Source: Deinococcus deserti VCD115
GTDB lineage: Bacteria; Deinococcota; Deinococci; Deinococcales; Deinococcaceae
Direction: 5' to 3'
NCBI RefSeq assembly: GCF_000020685.1
Contig: NC_012527.1
Coordinates: forward strand, 1-12,500
Length of the DNA stretch: 12,500 nucleotides
Below, piece after piece: positions 1 through 7,026 of this stretch. The notes under the pieces are model-generated. The model did not search any database. It saw only the letters and a list, made by a program, of their open reading frames with translations, and was not told where the DNA came from. Position 1 is the stretch's first letter. Each line of letters begins with the position of its first letter. Position numbers and translations under genes: made by a program.

Positions 1-146
1 GAGAGCTCAGCATCTCCCACGACAGGACTGGACTTCGCCCGCGGTGTGGCATGGATACTGCGTCTGCTCCCAAAAACCAACCGCCCCAATCATGGTTTGA
101 AGCTTTTCAATGGCTTGGTACAGGTGCCTCAGGGTCTCTGCGCGCG

Positions 147-168
147 CTGTTCTTTCCGGAAAGAACAG
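147..168. promoter_or_regulatory. Candidate parS site 1 (22-bp perfect palindrome)
   Basis: The left arm CTGTTCTTTCC is followed directly by its exact reverse complement, giving a 22-bp perfect palindrome that ends 23 bp before the parA start. The identical 22 bp recur at 1851-1872, just after parB. Plasmid and secondary-chromosome par loci commonly carry palindromic ParB-binding centromeres beside parAB, so parS is the natural reading. Its position upstream of parA would also let ParB or ParA autoregulate the operon. ParB binding is inferred. Confidence 0.7.
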
Positions 169-172
169 GAAC

Positions 173-190
173 GTTCTTCCGGGAAAGCGG
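173..190. promoter_or_regulatory. Degenerate second copy of the parS-like site
   Basis: The 18 bases from 173 match the 18-bp core of the neighbouring palindrome (149-166) at 13 positions, with the same orientation and a start-to-start distance of 24 bp. The left half (GTTCTT) is intact and the right half is weak. It may be an accessory half-site that makes the upstream centromere a two-site cluster overlapping the parA translation start region. It could also be a decayed duplicate. Confidence 0.4.
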
Positions 191-191
191 T

Positions 192-965
192 ATGGTGCAG
201 ACGATGATCACAGCGACCGTGTTCAACCACGCGGGTGGTGCAGGCAAGACCAGCATCGTCCGCGACGTCGGTTATGAATTGGCCCGCCAGGGCCAGCGCG
301 TTCTGGTAGTGGACCTCGATCCACAGGCCAACCTCACCGCATGGCTGGGTGTGGTTGACGTGCAGATGGAGCAGACGGTGTATCAAGTCGCCACAGAAGG
401 TGCTGAGCTTCCAGAGCCTGTCGCCGTTCACGGACTTCACCTGATCCCTTCGCAGGTGGATCTGGCCCTGGCTGAGACTGGAATGCTGGGTGTGCCCGGC
501 TCCCAGCTGTTTTTGCAACAGGCGCTGCGTACAGTACAGGACCGGTACGATCTGGTCCTGGTCGACAGCCCACCGAGTGTGGGGCAGCTGGCGATTCTTG
601 GGGCTGCGGCAGCTGACCGGCTGATTGTGCCGGTCCCGACCCGAACCAAGGGACTGAATGCGCTGCCCGGCCTGCAGAAGGCCACCAACCTGTACCGCCG
701 CCTGCGGCCGGAACTGGCGATGGGACTGTATGTGCCGACCATGTACGACGCGCGTCGTACCCACGACCGCGAAGTGCTCGCGCTTCTGCGTCAACACCTG
801 AGCCCGTTGGCTGAGCCGGTGCCTGAGCGGGCAGCGGTGTGGCTCGACAGCACCATGGCTGGGGAGCCTGTGGGCGTCTATAAAGCGGGGTCACCTGCCC
901 ATCAGGATGTCCTGCGCCTCACAGATGAAGTGGCCCGGTCGCTTGGGCTCAAGGTGAACGCATGA
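192..965 (+). CDS. parA: ParA-family partition ATPase
   Basis: Partition ATPase of the ParA/MinD (P-loop, SIMIBI) class. With ParB it should segregate replicon copies by an ATP-dependent gradient on the nucleoid. With the start at 192 it is 257 aa. The Walker A region is at residues 12-21 ([10 protein letters not shown]), the switch I region with DPQAN lies around 43-47, and Walker B is LVLVDSPP at 121-128. The canonical ParA Walker A is KGGxGKT; here the signature lysine is alanine (codon GCG at 231-233), while the P-loop lysine of GKT is kept. The frame is open from 51, but those extra 47 residues run through the palindrome and show no ParA homology, so 192 (or 204) is preferred. The stop overlaps the parB start by 4 nt (ATGA), indicating translational coupling. 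Confidence 0.93.
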   Translation: MVQTMITATVFNHAGGAGKTSIVRDVGYELARQGQRVLVVDLDPQANLTAWLGVVDVQMEQTVYQVATEGAELPEPVAVHGLHLIPSQVDLALAETGMLGVPGSQLFLQQALRTVQDRYDLVLVDSPPSVGQLAILGAAAADRLIVPVPTRTKGLNALPGLQKATNLYRRLRPELAMGLYVPTMYDARRTHDREVLALLRQHLSPLAEPVPERAAVWLDSTMAGEPVGVYKAGSPAHQDVLRLTDEVARSLGLKVNA

Positions 966-1846
966 CCCGTAAGCGCCCCACCATGCCTGCCGGTCTCGAC
1001 GCGATGCTGGGCGCAACGGCACAGGCCATGCAGAATACTCTGGCCACAAGAGCTCTGCCCGTAGACGCGTTGACCCCCGGCCGCCAGCAACCACGGCGAA
1101 CATTCGATCAACCAGCACTGGAGGCTTTGGCAGACAGCATACGCGCAGAAGGGGTGCTTCAACCTCTGCTGGTCCGCCCGGTTGCAGGCGGCCACGAGAT
1201 TGTTGCCGGTGAACGGCGCTGGCGCGCTGCGCAGCTCGCCGGGCTCAGGGAAGTCCCGGTCTTTATTCGCGAACTCGATGACCGTCAGGCTCTGGCAGCA
1301 GGACTGATGGAAAACCTGCAGCGTCAGGACCTCAACGTGATGGACGAGGTCGACGCGAAGCTGACCCTCGTCGCCCTTACCCTTGGCCTGGAGCGGGACG
1401 CGGCCCGTACCCGGGTGATGCAGTTGCTCCGCGAGGAGGCTGGGCCAGATCACACGCTGCTGGAGGAGTTGTTTCGGCCACTCGGCGAGAGCTGGACTGC
1501 ATTCGCCAAAAACAAGCTGCGGGTGCTGAACTGGCCGGCACCAGTGGTCGAGGCACTGCGCAAAGGTCTGCCACGCACCCTGGCGTCTCTGATTGTCTCT
1601 GCGCCCGAAGCGCATCACCCCGCGTTACTGAAGCTGGGCCTCGCTGGAGCGACACGTGAACAGCTGCAAGCTGAGATCAGCCGGTTGCCTGGGCCAGAGG
1701 TCAGCCGAAGTGATCCAGCCAGTGTGCTGGCGCGGAAACTGTCCAGCCGCCGCTTCCTGGCAAGCCTGACGCCCGACGCCCGCAAGGCATTGGACCGCTG
1801 GATTGCCAAAATGCCGGCAGAACTACGTACTCTTCTGGATGACTGA
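962..1846 (+). CDS. parB: ParB-family partition protein
   Basis: Centromere-binding CTPase that partners ParA; 294 aa. The N-terminal ParB/Srx domain has QPRRTFD at 43-49 and GERRWRAAQ at 83-91, the C-motif family that binds CTP and allows clamp formation. ENLQR follows at 117-121. The central helix-turn-helix region (about 125-200) is divergent but in the expected place, and a short C-terminal region (about 255-294) is likely the dimerisation part. The N-terminal basic segment with MPAGLDAML is typical of ParB N-termini that stimulate ParA. The gene starts in the ATGA overlap with parA and ends 4 bp before the second copy of the 22-bp palindrome. Confidence 0.94.
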   Translation: MTRKRPTMPAGLDAMLGATAQAMQNTLATRALPVDALTPGRQQPRRTFDQPALEALADSIRAEGVLQPLLVRPVAGGHEIVAGERRWRAAQLAGLREVPVFIRELDDRQALAAGLMENLQRQDLNVMDEVDAKLTLVALTLGLERDAARTRVMQLLREEAGPDHTLLEELFRPLGESWTAFAKNKLRVLNWPAPVVEALRKGLPRTLASLIVSAPEAHHPALLKLGLAGATREQLQAEISRLPGPEVSRSDPASVLARKLSSRRFLASLTPDARKALDRWIAKMPAELRTLLDD

Positions 1847-1850
1847 CGGT

Positions 1851-1872
1851 CTGTTCTTTCCGGAAAGAACAG
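1851..1872. promoter_or_regulatory. Candidate parS site 2 (22-bp perfect palindrome)
   Basis: This is an exact copy of the 22-bp palindrome at 147-168. It begins 4 bp after the parB stop codon, so the two perfect copies bracket the parAB operon. I see no further perfect copy in the window. ParB binding is inferred from position, symmetry and identity of the two copies. Confidence 0.7.
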
Positions 1873-1896
1873 GTGAAAAATGGGCTTCACTGCAGT

Positions 1897-2000
1897 TCGA
1901 GCCCGACTGCTACCTGATGCGGGTGACCGAGCCGGTACGGTCCCCCGCGCTTTTCGGCCACAGAAGGCGAAAGTCAGGTAGCACAAATCCGGGTGCTCGA
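1897..2000 (+). ncRNA. Four-helix structured element (candidate ncRNA or DNA hairpin element)
   Basis: About 104 nt fold almost completely. P1 pairs 1897-1902 with 1995-2000 (TCGAGC/GCTCGA), and 1903-1904 with 1992-1993 past a bulged T at 1994. P2 pairs 1908-1917 with 1974-1983 (TGCTACCTGA/TCAGGTAGCA, 10 bp perfect). Inside P2, P3 pairs 1919-1929 with 1938-1948 (ten pairs, one mismatch, 8-nt loop). P4 pairs 1951-1959 with 1966-1973 (one bulge at 1956, one U·G at 1951/1973, 6-nt loop). P2, P3 and P4 make a compact three-way junction. The wobble favours a plus-strand RNA slightly. No T-run follows, so it is not a simple parB terminator. It may be a small RNA, a 5' leader of the next gene, or a REP-like repeat. 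The class is unknown. Confidence 0.5.
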
Positions 2001-2055
2001 CACTGATGACCGTCGCGCGCCGGAGCTGTCTGCGGCGTGCTGGTATGGTAAGTCA

Positions 2056-2532
2056 ATGTCCGGAACCGATGAGTCGTCCACCATTGAACCGTTCGACGAT
2101 CTTCTGCAGGAAATTCGTGTCCTGCTTTCCGGCTCACAGGTTCTGACCGCTTTTCTGGTAACTCTGCCGTTCAGTAGCGGCTTTGCGCGTCTGGATGCCA
2201 CAGAACGCAACGTTTACGCAGCGACGTTTCTGGCAGCACTCCTCAGCCTTGTTTTGTTCGCAACGCCCGCCGCGTATCACCGTCTGGTGTGGCCCGTTCC
2301 GAATAGGAGGCGCTTCAAACAGTTGGGAACCAAGCTCGTGGTCGTCGGCCTGATACCGTTATCAGCCTCCTGGATCCTGGCCACACATCTGGTGCTGGGC
2401 GAGGTGCTCAACAGCCGCTTATCCAATGTCATTACAACGTTTGTGGCACTTGTCATTGGGGCCCTGTGGTGGGCGTGGCCGCTGATCAGGCGTACGCGCA
2501 TGGAGGGACAGAGCAGTCAGCAACGGGGGTAG
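2056..2532 (+). CDS. Small four-helix membrane protein, DUF6328-like
   Basis: Integral membrane protein of about 158 aa with no assigned biochemical role. A cytoplasmic N-terminus with a conserved-looking stretch (DLLQEIRVLLSGSQVL, about 15-30) leads into hydrophobic segments at roughly 28-43, 54-74, 94-117 and 124-143. A basic loop (NRRRFKQLGTK) sits between helices 2 and 3 and the tail is basic. This order, with TPAAYHRL after helix 2, matches what I know of the DUF6328 family. The frame opens at 1993, but that start lies inside the structured element and adds 21 residues without family character, so 2056 is preferred. No strong ribosome binding site is visible. The family assignment is from memory of its pattern. 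Confidence 0.75.
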   Translation: MSGTDESSTIEPFDDLLQEIRVLLSGSQVLTAFLVTLPFSSGFARLDATERNVYAATFLAALLSLVLFATPAAYHRLVWPVPNRRRFKQLGTKLVVVGLIPLSASWILATHLVLGEVLNSRLSNVITTFVALVIGALWWAWPLIRRTRMEGQSSQQRG

Positions 2533-2634
2533 AAAACACTTGCCTTCACCGAGCACGAAACACGCCTGTCAACCTTCTCCGATGCTTAGTCCGGTGCACC
2601 AACTCGATTCCCCAGTTCTCAGAATAAGCGTCAC

Positions 2635-2651
2635 GTCTCATGTCATGAAAC
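2635..2651. promoter_or_regulatory. Imperfect 17-bp palindrome upstream of the SDR operon
   Basis: The arms GTCTCATG and CATGAAAC pair at seven of eight positions around a central T, 56 bp before the dehydrogenase start. It is a plausible operator for a dimeric repressor of the two-gene oxidoreductase operon. No regulator gene lies nearby and I could not place a convincing -35/-10 pair around it. Confidence 0.3.
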
Positions 2652-2694
2652 ACGACCATCAGGCACCACTCGGGTGATTCACGACGGTTCATAC

Positions 2695-2700
2695 AAGGAG
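2695..2700 (+). promoter_or_regulatory. Ribosome binding site of the SDR gene
   Basis: AAGGAG lies 6 nt before the ATG at 2707. It decides the start: the frame also opens with GTG at 2674, but only the ATG has a well-placed Shine-Dalgarno sequence, and the SDR fold begins soon after it. Confidence 0.8.
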
Positions 2701-2706
2701 AACACT

Positions 2707-3528
2707 ATGACCAACACAGCTTCCCGCCGATTTGACAACCGCGTCGTACTGGTGACTGGTGCCGCTGGAGGCATCGGTCGCGCCGTTGCCGAGCGCTTCG
2801 CCAGCGAGGGCGCACGTGTTGCCGTCAATGACATACAGGTCAACGCCGTTCGAGAAGTCGTGGGGTCTATCACGGCGTCAGGTGGTTCGGCGCTGGCTGT
2901 ACCTGCTGATGTCGCGGACGCCTCGCAGGTCGACCACATGTTCACGCAGATCGAGTCGACCTTTGGATATGTCGATGTGCTGTACAACAACGCTGGCCTG
3001 ATTGATACCGCGCGGCACTTTCTGGAGGCAGACGAGGCGTGGTGGGACCGTATCATCCAGGTCAACCTGAAAAGTGTCTTTCTATGCTCACATCGGGCCG
3101 CCCGCACCATGGTCCGGCGTCGGAGGGGCGTGATTATCAGCACCTCGTCAGGCGGCGCAACGCGCGCGCACCGCGGAAATGTCGCCTATGACGCAACGAA
3201 AGGGGGAATTGAAGCCATGACGCGCGCCATGGCCCTGGATCTGGCGCCCTATGGTGTGCGGGTGAACGGCGTGGTGCCGGGTTTCATCAACACCTATGGC
3301 CTCACAGACGAACAGTTGCGAGTCCGGGAGAAGACCGTTCCGCTGGGCCGCTACGGTGTGGCTGAGGATATGACGGGAGCAGCCCTGTTCCTTGCATCTG
3401 ATGACGCCGTGTATATAACTGGTCAGTTTATTTCGGTAGACGGTGGGGTGCTGGTGCAGCAGCGGTCCGCAAACGTGGATACCTTCCCTGTGGAAGGCTT
3501 CCCGGTGGTCGAGGCCGACCTGTTGTGA
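2707..3528 (+). CDS. Short-chain dehydrogenase/reductase (classical SDR)
   Basis: NAD(P)-dependent oxidoreductase with a Rossmann fold, probably cytoplasmic; 273 aa, within the usual 250-280 aa of classical SDRs. Visible motifs are the cofactor glycine motif TGAAGGIG at 17-24, NNAG at 94-97, a serine cluster STSS at 145-148 supplying the catalytic Ser, and catalytic YDATK at 161-165. An Asp at the end of strand 2 (VND, residue 42) points to NAD(H) over NADP(H). PGFINT follows at 191-196 as usual. The substrate cannot be read from the sequence. Its stop overlaps the GTG start of the downstream FAD oxidoreductase (GTGA), so the two are probably co-translated and act in one pathway. Confidence 0.93.
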   Translation: MTNTASRRFDNRVVLVTGAAGGIGRAVAERFASEGARVAVNDIQVNAVREVVGSITASGGSALAVPADVADASQVDHMFTQIESTFGYVDVLYNNAGLIDTARHFLEADEAWWDRIIQVNLKSVFLCSHRAARTMVRRRRGVIISTSSGGATRAHRGNVAYDATKGGIEAMTRAMALDLAPYGVRVNGVVPGFINTYGLTDEQLRVREKTVPLGRYGVAEDMTGAALFLASDDAVYITGQFISVDGGVLVQQRSANVDTFPVEGFPVVEADLL

Positions 3529-4652
3529 CACACCAGGCGATGCACGCCGACGTTGCCATCATCGGCGCGGGAATCATTGGTGCCGCAAGCGCCTGGCGAC
3601 TCGCACAGCGCGGCCTGAAGGTCCTGGTGCTTGAACAGGGTAGCCCAGCCGGAGGATCGACAGGGAAAAGCGCTGCTGGCGTCCGTGCACAGTTTGCCAC
3701 TCCAACAAATATCCTGCTTTCGCACTACAGCATTCAGGAATACGCCGAGTTGCCACAGTCGGGCTACCACGCAGGAGGTTATCTTTTGCTGATACCAGAC
3801 ACGCAGTGGGCCGCACACCAGAAAAGTGTCGCCCTGCAACAGCAACTGGGAGTGCCTACACAGGTGCTGACGCCTGCGCAAGCGCAACTCCATACGGTGT
3901 TCGACCAAGCTGGCCTGGGCGGTTGCACCTTTTGCAGCACCGACGGGTCTGTCGACGCGCACGGGCTCACCATGACCTATGTCTCTCAGGCGCGCGGGGC
4001 AGGCGCACGCTTCCTGTTGGACACGCCTGTGACCCATATCCGGCAGCAGGGGGAATTGTGGCTGCTCTCTACGCCGGCAGGAACTGTGCAAGCCCGCCTA
4101 GTCCTGAATGCGGCAGGCGCCTGGGCAGGTGAGGTGGGTACAAAGGCTGGACTGAATATCCCTGTTCAACCTGCCCGGCGCATGGTGTTTACCACCGGTC
4201 CTGTGAAACTGCCCAAACCACTGCCCATGGTGTTTGATCTGGACAGTGGCGTATGGCTGCGCTCTGAAGGCGAACGGCTGATCATGGGGCGTGCAGACCC
4301 CTCAGATGTGGGCTGGCAGGAAGGCATGGACTGGAGCTGGCTGGAACCTACCCTGGAGGCGGCTATTCAACGGTTTCCCTGGCTCGAAACCGCCACGCTT
4401 GACCGCAAGGCAAGCTGGTGGGGCTATTACGAGGTCACGCCAGATCACCAGGCTATCGTGGGAAAAATGCCGGGTGTGGACGGCTGGCTCAATGCGTGCG
4501 GCTTCTCTGGGCATGGCGTGATGCACGCCGCTGCCATCGCAAGGGTGGTGGCACAGGAGGCGGTAGGGGAGACCCCCTTCATTGACATTGACCCGCTGCG
4601 GTACGACCGGTTTGCTCAAGGCCACCGTGGGATGATGGATATTCAGGTGTGA
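3525..4652 (+). CDS. FAD-dependent oxidoreductase, DAO (D-amino acid oxidase-like) family
   Basis: Flavoenzyme of 375 aa in the glycine/D-amino-acid oxidase family (DAO fold, as in the sarcosine oxidase beta subunit, DadA and related enzymes). It should oxidise an amine or N-methyl amino acid. The N-terminal dinucleotide-binding motif GAGIIG is at 14-19, with the ribose-binding Glu at 37 (VLEQG). GSTGKSAAGVRAQF (44-57) resembles the flavin-contacting loop of sarcosine-oxidase-like proteins. The C-terminal part has YEVTPDHQAIVG and the FSGHGVMHAAAIA segment typical of the FAD domain. The start is GTG at 3525, overlapping the SDR stop by 4 nt; an ATG at 3540 would lose only five residues. The substrate is unknown. 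Pairing with an NAD-linked SDR suggests a catabolic module. Confidence 0.9.
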   Translation: MTHQAMHADVAIIGAGIIGAASAWRLAQRGLKVLVLEQGSPAGGSTGKSAAGVRAQFATPTNILLSHYSIQEYAELPQSGYHAGGYLLLIPDTQWAAHQKSVALQQQLGVPTQVLTPAQAQLHTVFDQAGLGGCTFCSTDGSVDAHGLTMTYVSQARGAGARFLLDTPVTHIRQQGELWLLSTPAGTVQARLVLNAAGAWAGEVGTKAGLNIPVQPARRMVFTTGPVKLPKPLPMVFDLDSGVWLRSEGERLIMGRADPSDVGWQEGMDWSWLEPTLEAAIQRFPWLETATLDRKASWWGYYEVTPDHQAIVGKMPGVDGWLNACGFSGHGVMHAAAIARVVAQEAVGETPFIDIDPLRYDRFAQGHRGMMDIQV

Positions 4653-4684
4653 CGGCAAATTGACATCCATCCAGCACAGGTCAA

Positions 4685-4698
4685 GCCTACCGTTAGGC
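4685..4698. terminator. Short hairpin between convergent genes
   Basis: GCCTA and TAGGC pair around a 4-nt loop in the 60-bp gap between the converging oxidoreductase and cupin genes. There is no T-run on either side, so it is at best a weak or factor-assisted bidirectional terminator. Confidence 0.25.
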
Positions 4699-4712
4699 AC
4701 CACACCGCCGCT

Positions 4713-5042
4713 TCAGTCCACGATGAAGAGGGTGGCACCCTGAGGTGCAGACGAGCGGTGGGCTTCCGCACCGTCCGCAACCTGGTAACTCATTCCGGCA
4801 GTCAACGTAAAGCTACGGCCATCTTCCAGTGTCGTCTCCAACTGCCCATCCAGCACCAGGAGGATATGCCCTTTGGTGCACCAGTGATCGGCCACGTATC
4901 CGGCCACGTACTGCACCCTGCGAACCCGTATGTCGCCAAAGAGCCGGGTCCGCCAGTAGGCCACGCCCTGTTCGCCGGGATGGGTCGTTTCCTCAACCGC
5001 TGCCCAGTCGGTCGTACCAAAGGGAATATTCTGCATGTGCAT
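4713..5042 (-). CDS. Small cupin-fold protein (DHWC motif)
   Basis: A single-domain cupin of 109 aa. The central segment ADHWCTKGHILLVLDGQL (about 51-68) carries the first cupin motif with His and Cys in metal-binding positions. The region around TLTAGMSYQVADGAEAHRS (79-97) forms the second motif. The overall form agrees with the family NCBI names after a DHCW/DHWC cupin motif. No reaction is known; such cupins may be metal-dependent enzymes or binding proteins. It converges on the SDR/FAD operon and is transcribed separately. Start choice between the ATGs at 5042 and 5036 is open, and the ribosome binding site is weak in either case. Confidence 0.85.
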   Translation of the reverse strand: MHMQNIPFGTTDWAAVEETTHPGEQGVAYWRTRLFGDIRVRRVQYVAGYVADHWCTKGHILLVLDGQLETTLEDGRSFTLTAGMSYQVADGAEAHRSSAPQGATLFIVD

Positions 5043-5088
5043 CGTTCCAGCGTATTCCTTTTCGGACCCGGCCTCAGGTCCTGCCTGC

Positions 5089-5112
5089 GGCCCCAGACTT
5101 GTCCCTGGGGCC
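5089..5112 (-). other. Hairpin in the cupin mRNA leader
   Basis: GGCCCCAG and CTGGGGCC pair perfectly (8 bp, six or more G-C pairs) around an 8-nt loop. It lies 46 nt upstream of the cupin start on the minus strand, between the predicted transcription start near 5150 and the gene. No T-run follows in either direction. It may stabilise the mRNA or act as a protein or cation-responsive control element. Confidence 0.4.
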
Positions 5113-5156
5113 GATCAGGAATGGCAACCGTCGTGCCGGATCCTCAGGTTCTTTCT

Positions 5157-5185
5157 TTTATAGGCATTTACTCAACTCTTCACAA
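5157..5185 (-). promoter_or_regulatory. Promoter of the cupin gene
   Basis: On the minus strand, -35 TTGTGA (5185-5180) and -10 TATAAA (5162-5157) are separated by exactly 17 bp. They match the sigma-70-type consensus at four and five of six positions. The transcript would start near 5150 and carry a leader of roughly 108 nt that includes the hairpin at 5089-5112. Confidence 0.5.
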
Positions 5186-5384
5186 ATCGCAAATAGCTCA
5201 TCAAATGGTTTGCCATGGAATGAGTTTTCCTTTCATAGCCGTTGCTACCGCTTCTGTCAGAACGCATGAAGGTTGGGAGCTATGTTGATGTACTTCTACT
5301 GCCTTCCCCAAGGAATACAGTCAATGCCAGACAGGTTCAGCGTTCTGGGGTCACCACTCGCTCGTTCTGTGAGGCACTCATCAC

Positions 5385-6794
5385 ATGCATATGTCACCGT
5401 TTAACGTCTTACCGTTGAAAGCTGCTTTCCTGGCCAATCTCGATACACTGGGCTACCGCGAGATGACGACCATTCAGCAGAGGAGCCTTCCGCATGTCTT
5501 AAAAGGACGTGACCTGCTTGCCCAGGCCGAGACTGGCAGTGGAAAAACAGTTGCCTTTGGCATCGGCATTCTGCACAGGCTTGATCCAGCGCGGCTCAAG
5601 GTACAGGGTCTGGTGCTGTGTCCCACACGCGAACTGGCTGACCAGGTGGCCAACGAATTGAGGCGTCTGGCGCGCGGCGAAGGCAACATCAAAGTGCTGA
5701 CTCTTACCGGCGGCGTACCTCTGCGCCATCAGGTGACTTCCCTTGAACATGGGGTGCATATCGTAGTGGGTACCCCTGGACGCATCCGTGATCATCTCGC
5801 CCGGGGCAGCATCAACCTGGAGGATGTGCACACCCTGGTGCTGGACGAAGCGGACCGTATGACCGACATGGGCTTTTATGATGAGATGGCCAGTATTGTC
5901 TGTGCCTGCCCCAGAACGCGTCAGACCCTGCTGTTTTCAGCCACCTATCCGGACAACATCAAGCAGACCACCGCAGAGTTCCTGAACGATCCTGTGGAAG
6001 TGGTCGTGGACGCACAGCACACAGCCACTCAGATCAAGCAGCTATTCTATGAAATCGGTTTCGACGAACGTGATGCGGCCATCGGGCGCCTGCTCAATCA
6101 TTTTAAGCCGCTCTCAACGCTGGTCTTCTGCAATACCAGGGTGCATTGCCGGGAGCTTGCCGAAGAATTGCAGGCCCAGGGCTTTTCGGCCCTGGGCCTG
6201 CACGGTGACCTTGAGCAACGCGAACGTGACGAAATCCTGGTGCTGTTTTCTAACCGCAGCTGTTCCGTACTGGTTGCCACGGACGTCGCCGCGCGTGGTC
6301 TCGATATTTCGCGGCTGGACGCAGTGATGAATGCCGACGTGTCCAGGGATACAGAAGTGCATGTCCACCGTGTCGGTCGAACAGGTCGTGCCGGAGAAGC
6401 AGGCCTGGCCCTGACACTATGCTCGCCGAACGAGAAAAAGTGGGTCAGCCTGATCGAGGACTATCAGAAGACCACTGTCCAGTGGGCGAATCTCGACGAC
6501 CTTGACTCAGAGACTGCTGAAACCTCGCCTGCTCCAATGGTCACGCTATGGATCATGGGCGGCAAAAAGGACAAGCTGCGCCCAGGTGATGTGTTGGGTG
6601 CCCTTACCGGCGACGCAGGTTTACTTAGGGAGCAGGTGGGCAAGATCACCGTAAGTGAATTCATGACTTATGTGGCGATTGACCGGATCGTAGCCGACCA
6701 GGCTTTCCAGCGCCTGACCAGAGGCGGGGCGCCAGGCCGTAATGTGGGCGCCTTTAAGGGCCGCAGCTTCAAAATGCGGCTCATCAAAGTCTAG
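5385..6794 (+). CDS. dbpA: DEAD-box RNA helicase DbpA
   Basis: ATP-dependent RNA helicase of 469 aa, close to the 457 aa of E. coli DbpA, which acts on 23S rRNA helix 92 during 50S subunit assembly. The RecA-like core is complete: GYREMTTIQ Q-motif (23-31), AETGSGKT motif I (48-55), PTRELA Ia (80-85), TPGR Ib (130-133), DEAD II (154-157), SAT III (185-187), ATDVAARGLD V (298-307) and HRVGRTGRAG VI (328-337). The C-terminal domain (about 384-469, GGKKDKLRPGDVLGALTG) is the DbpA-type RNA-binding domain, which separates it from RhlE or CsdA. The second helicase domain ends with KGRSFKMRLI. The gene stands alone just before the replication origin. A second in-frame ATG two codons on (5391) is possible. 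Confidence 0.93.
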   Translation: MHMSPFNVLPLKAAFLANLDTLGYREMTTIQQRSLPHVLKGRDLLAQAETGSGKTVAFGIGILHRLDPARLKVQGLVLCPTRELADQVANELRRLARGEGNIKVLTLTGGVPLRHQVTSLEHGVHIVVGTPGRIRDHLARGSINLEDVHTLVLDEADRMTDMGFYDEMASIVCACPRTRQTLLFSATYPDNIKQTTAEFLNDPVEVVVDAQHTATQIKQLFYEIGFDERDAAIGRLLNHFKPLSTLVFCNTRVHCRELAEELQAQGFSALGLHGDLEQRERDEILVLFSNRSCSVLVATDVAARGLDISRLDAVMNADVSRDTEVHVHRVGRTGRAGEAGLALTLCSPNEKKWVSLIEDYQKTTVQWANLDDLDSETAETSPAPMVTLWIMGGKKDKLRPGDVLGALTGDAGLLREQVGKITVSEFMTYVAIDRIVADQAFQRLTRGGAPGRNVGAFKGRSFKMRLIKV

Positions 6795-7026
6795 GCCCGC
6801 ATCACAAAGACCTGTCAAAGGAACTGTGCCGACGTATCAAGCAGGAGGCCGGTACTCATGAACCAAGCTATGAGCTGTACCGCTCATGGCTCAGCCTGAC
6901 GCCGCTGTAGAACAGTTCGCGTGAGTCACGGTTCAGCGTACGCAGAATTTCCCAACTTAAAATCTCAATTTCAACCATGCTGACGTGTTCCAGTTGCCCT
7001 TAATTGACTCGAGCCGCGTACCCAGA
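6795..7026. other. Origin-proximal leader with small palindromes
   Basis: No gene is seen. Small symmetric elements are present: an interrupted hairpin at 6851-6881 (GGTA and CTCAT pair with TACC and ATGAG, with a 3-nt bulge), GAAC-A-GTTC at 6910-6918, CGTG-AGT-CACG at 6920-6930 and GCGTACGC at 6936-6943. An AT-richer stretch (about 6945-6985) follows and could serve as an unwinding region. No T-run terminator for dbpA is visible, and I see no good DnaA box. Confidence 0.45.

Larger units (their letters stand above)
5043..5384. other. Divergent intergenic region between cupin and dbpA
   Basis: About 340 bp without a credible gene. It holds a minus-strand promoter for the cupin gene and a strong hairpin in the cupin leader, annotated separately. 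For dbpA I find no convincing -35/-10 pair in the plus direction. A modest GAGG (5371-5374) precedes the dbpA start by 10 nt. Short open frames crossing here show no recognisable protein character. Confidence 0.6.

Noticed and set aside
97..125. Promoter for parAB (TTGAAG at 97-102)
   Set aside because: No acceptable -10 lies at 16-18 bp spacing (best is TACAGG, three of six matches), so it is not called.
51..191. N-terminal extension of ParA from the ATG at 51
   Set aside because: It reads through the 22-bp palindrome and its degenerate copy, shows no ParA character, and the conserved Walker A region lies a normal distance from the start at 192.
129..797. Long antisense open frames within parA, parB, the oxidoreductases, dbpA, repA and nhaA
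   Set aside because: They are opposite-strand or off-frame shadows of well-supported genes in GC-rich DNA, with low-complexity composition and no recognisable motifs.
1891..1983. tRNA gene or tRNA-like structure
   Set aside because: TTCGAGC at 1896-1902 resembles a T-loop, but the flanking bases do not form a 5-bp T stem. The main stem is 10 bp rather than 7, and there is no anticodon arm geometry or CCA-type end.
2674..2706. Upstream GTG start for the SDR gene
   Set aside because: The ATG at 2707 has a clear AAGGAG at proper spacing; the extra 11 residues would translate the ribosome binding site itself.
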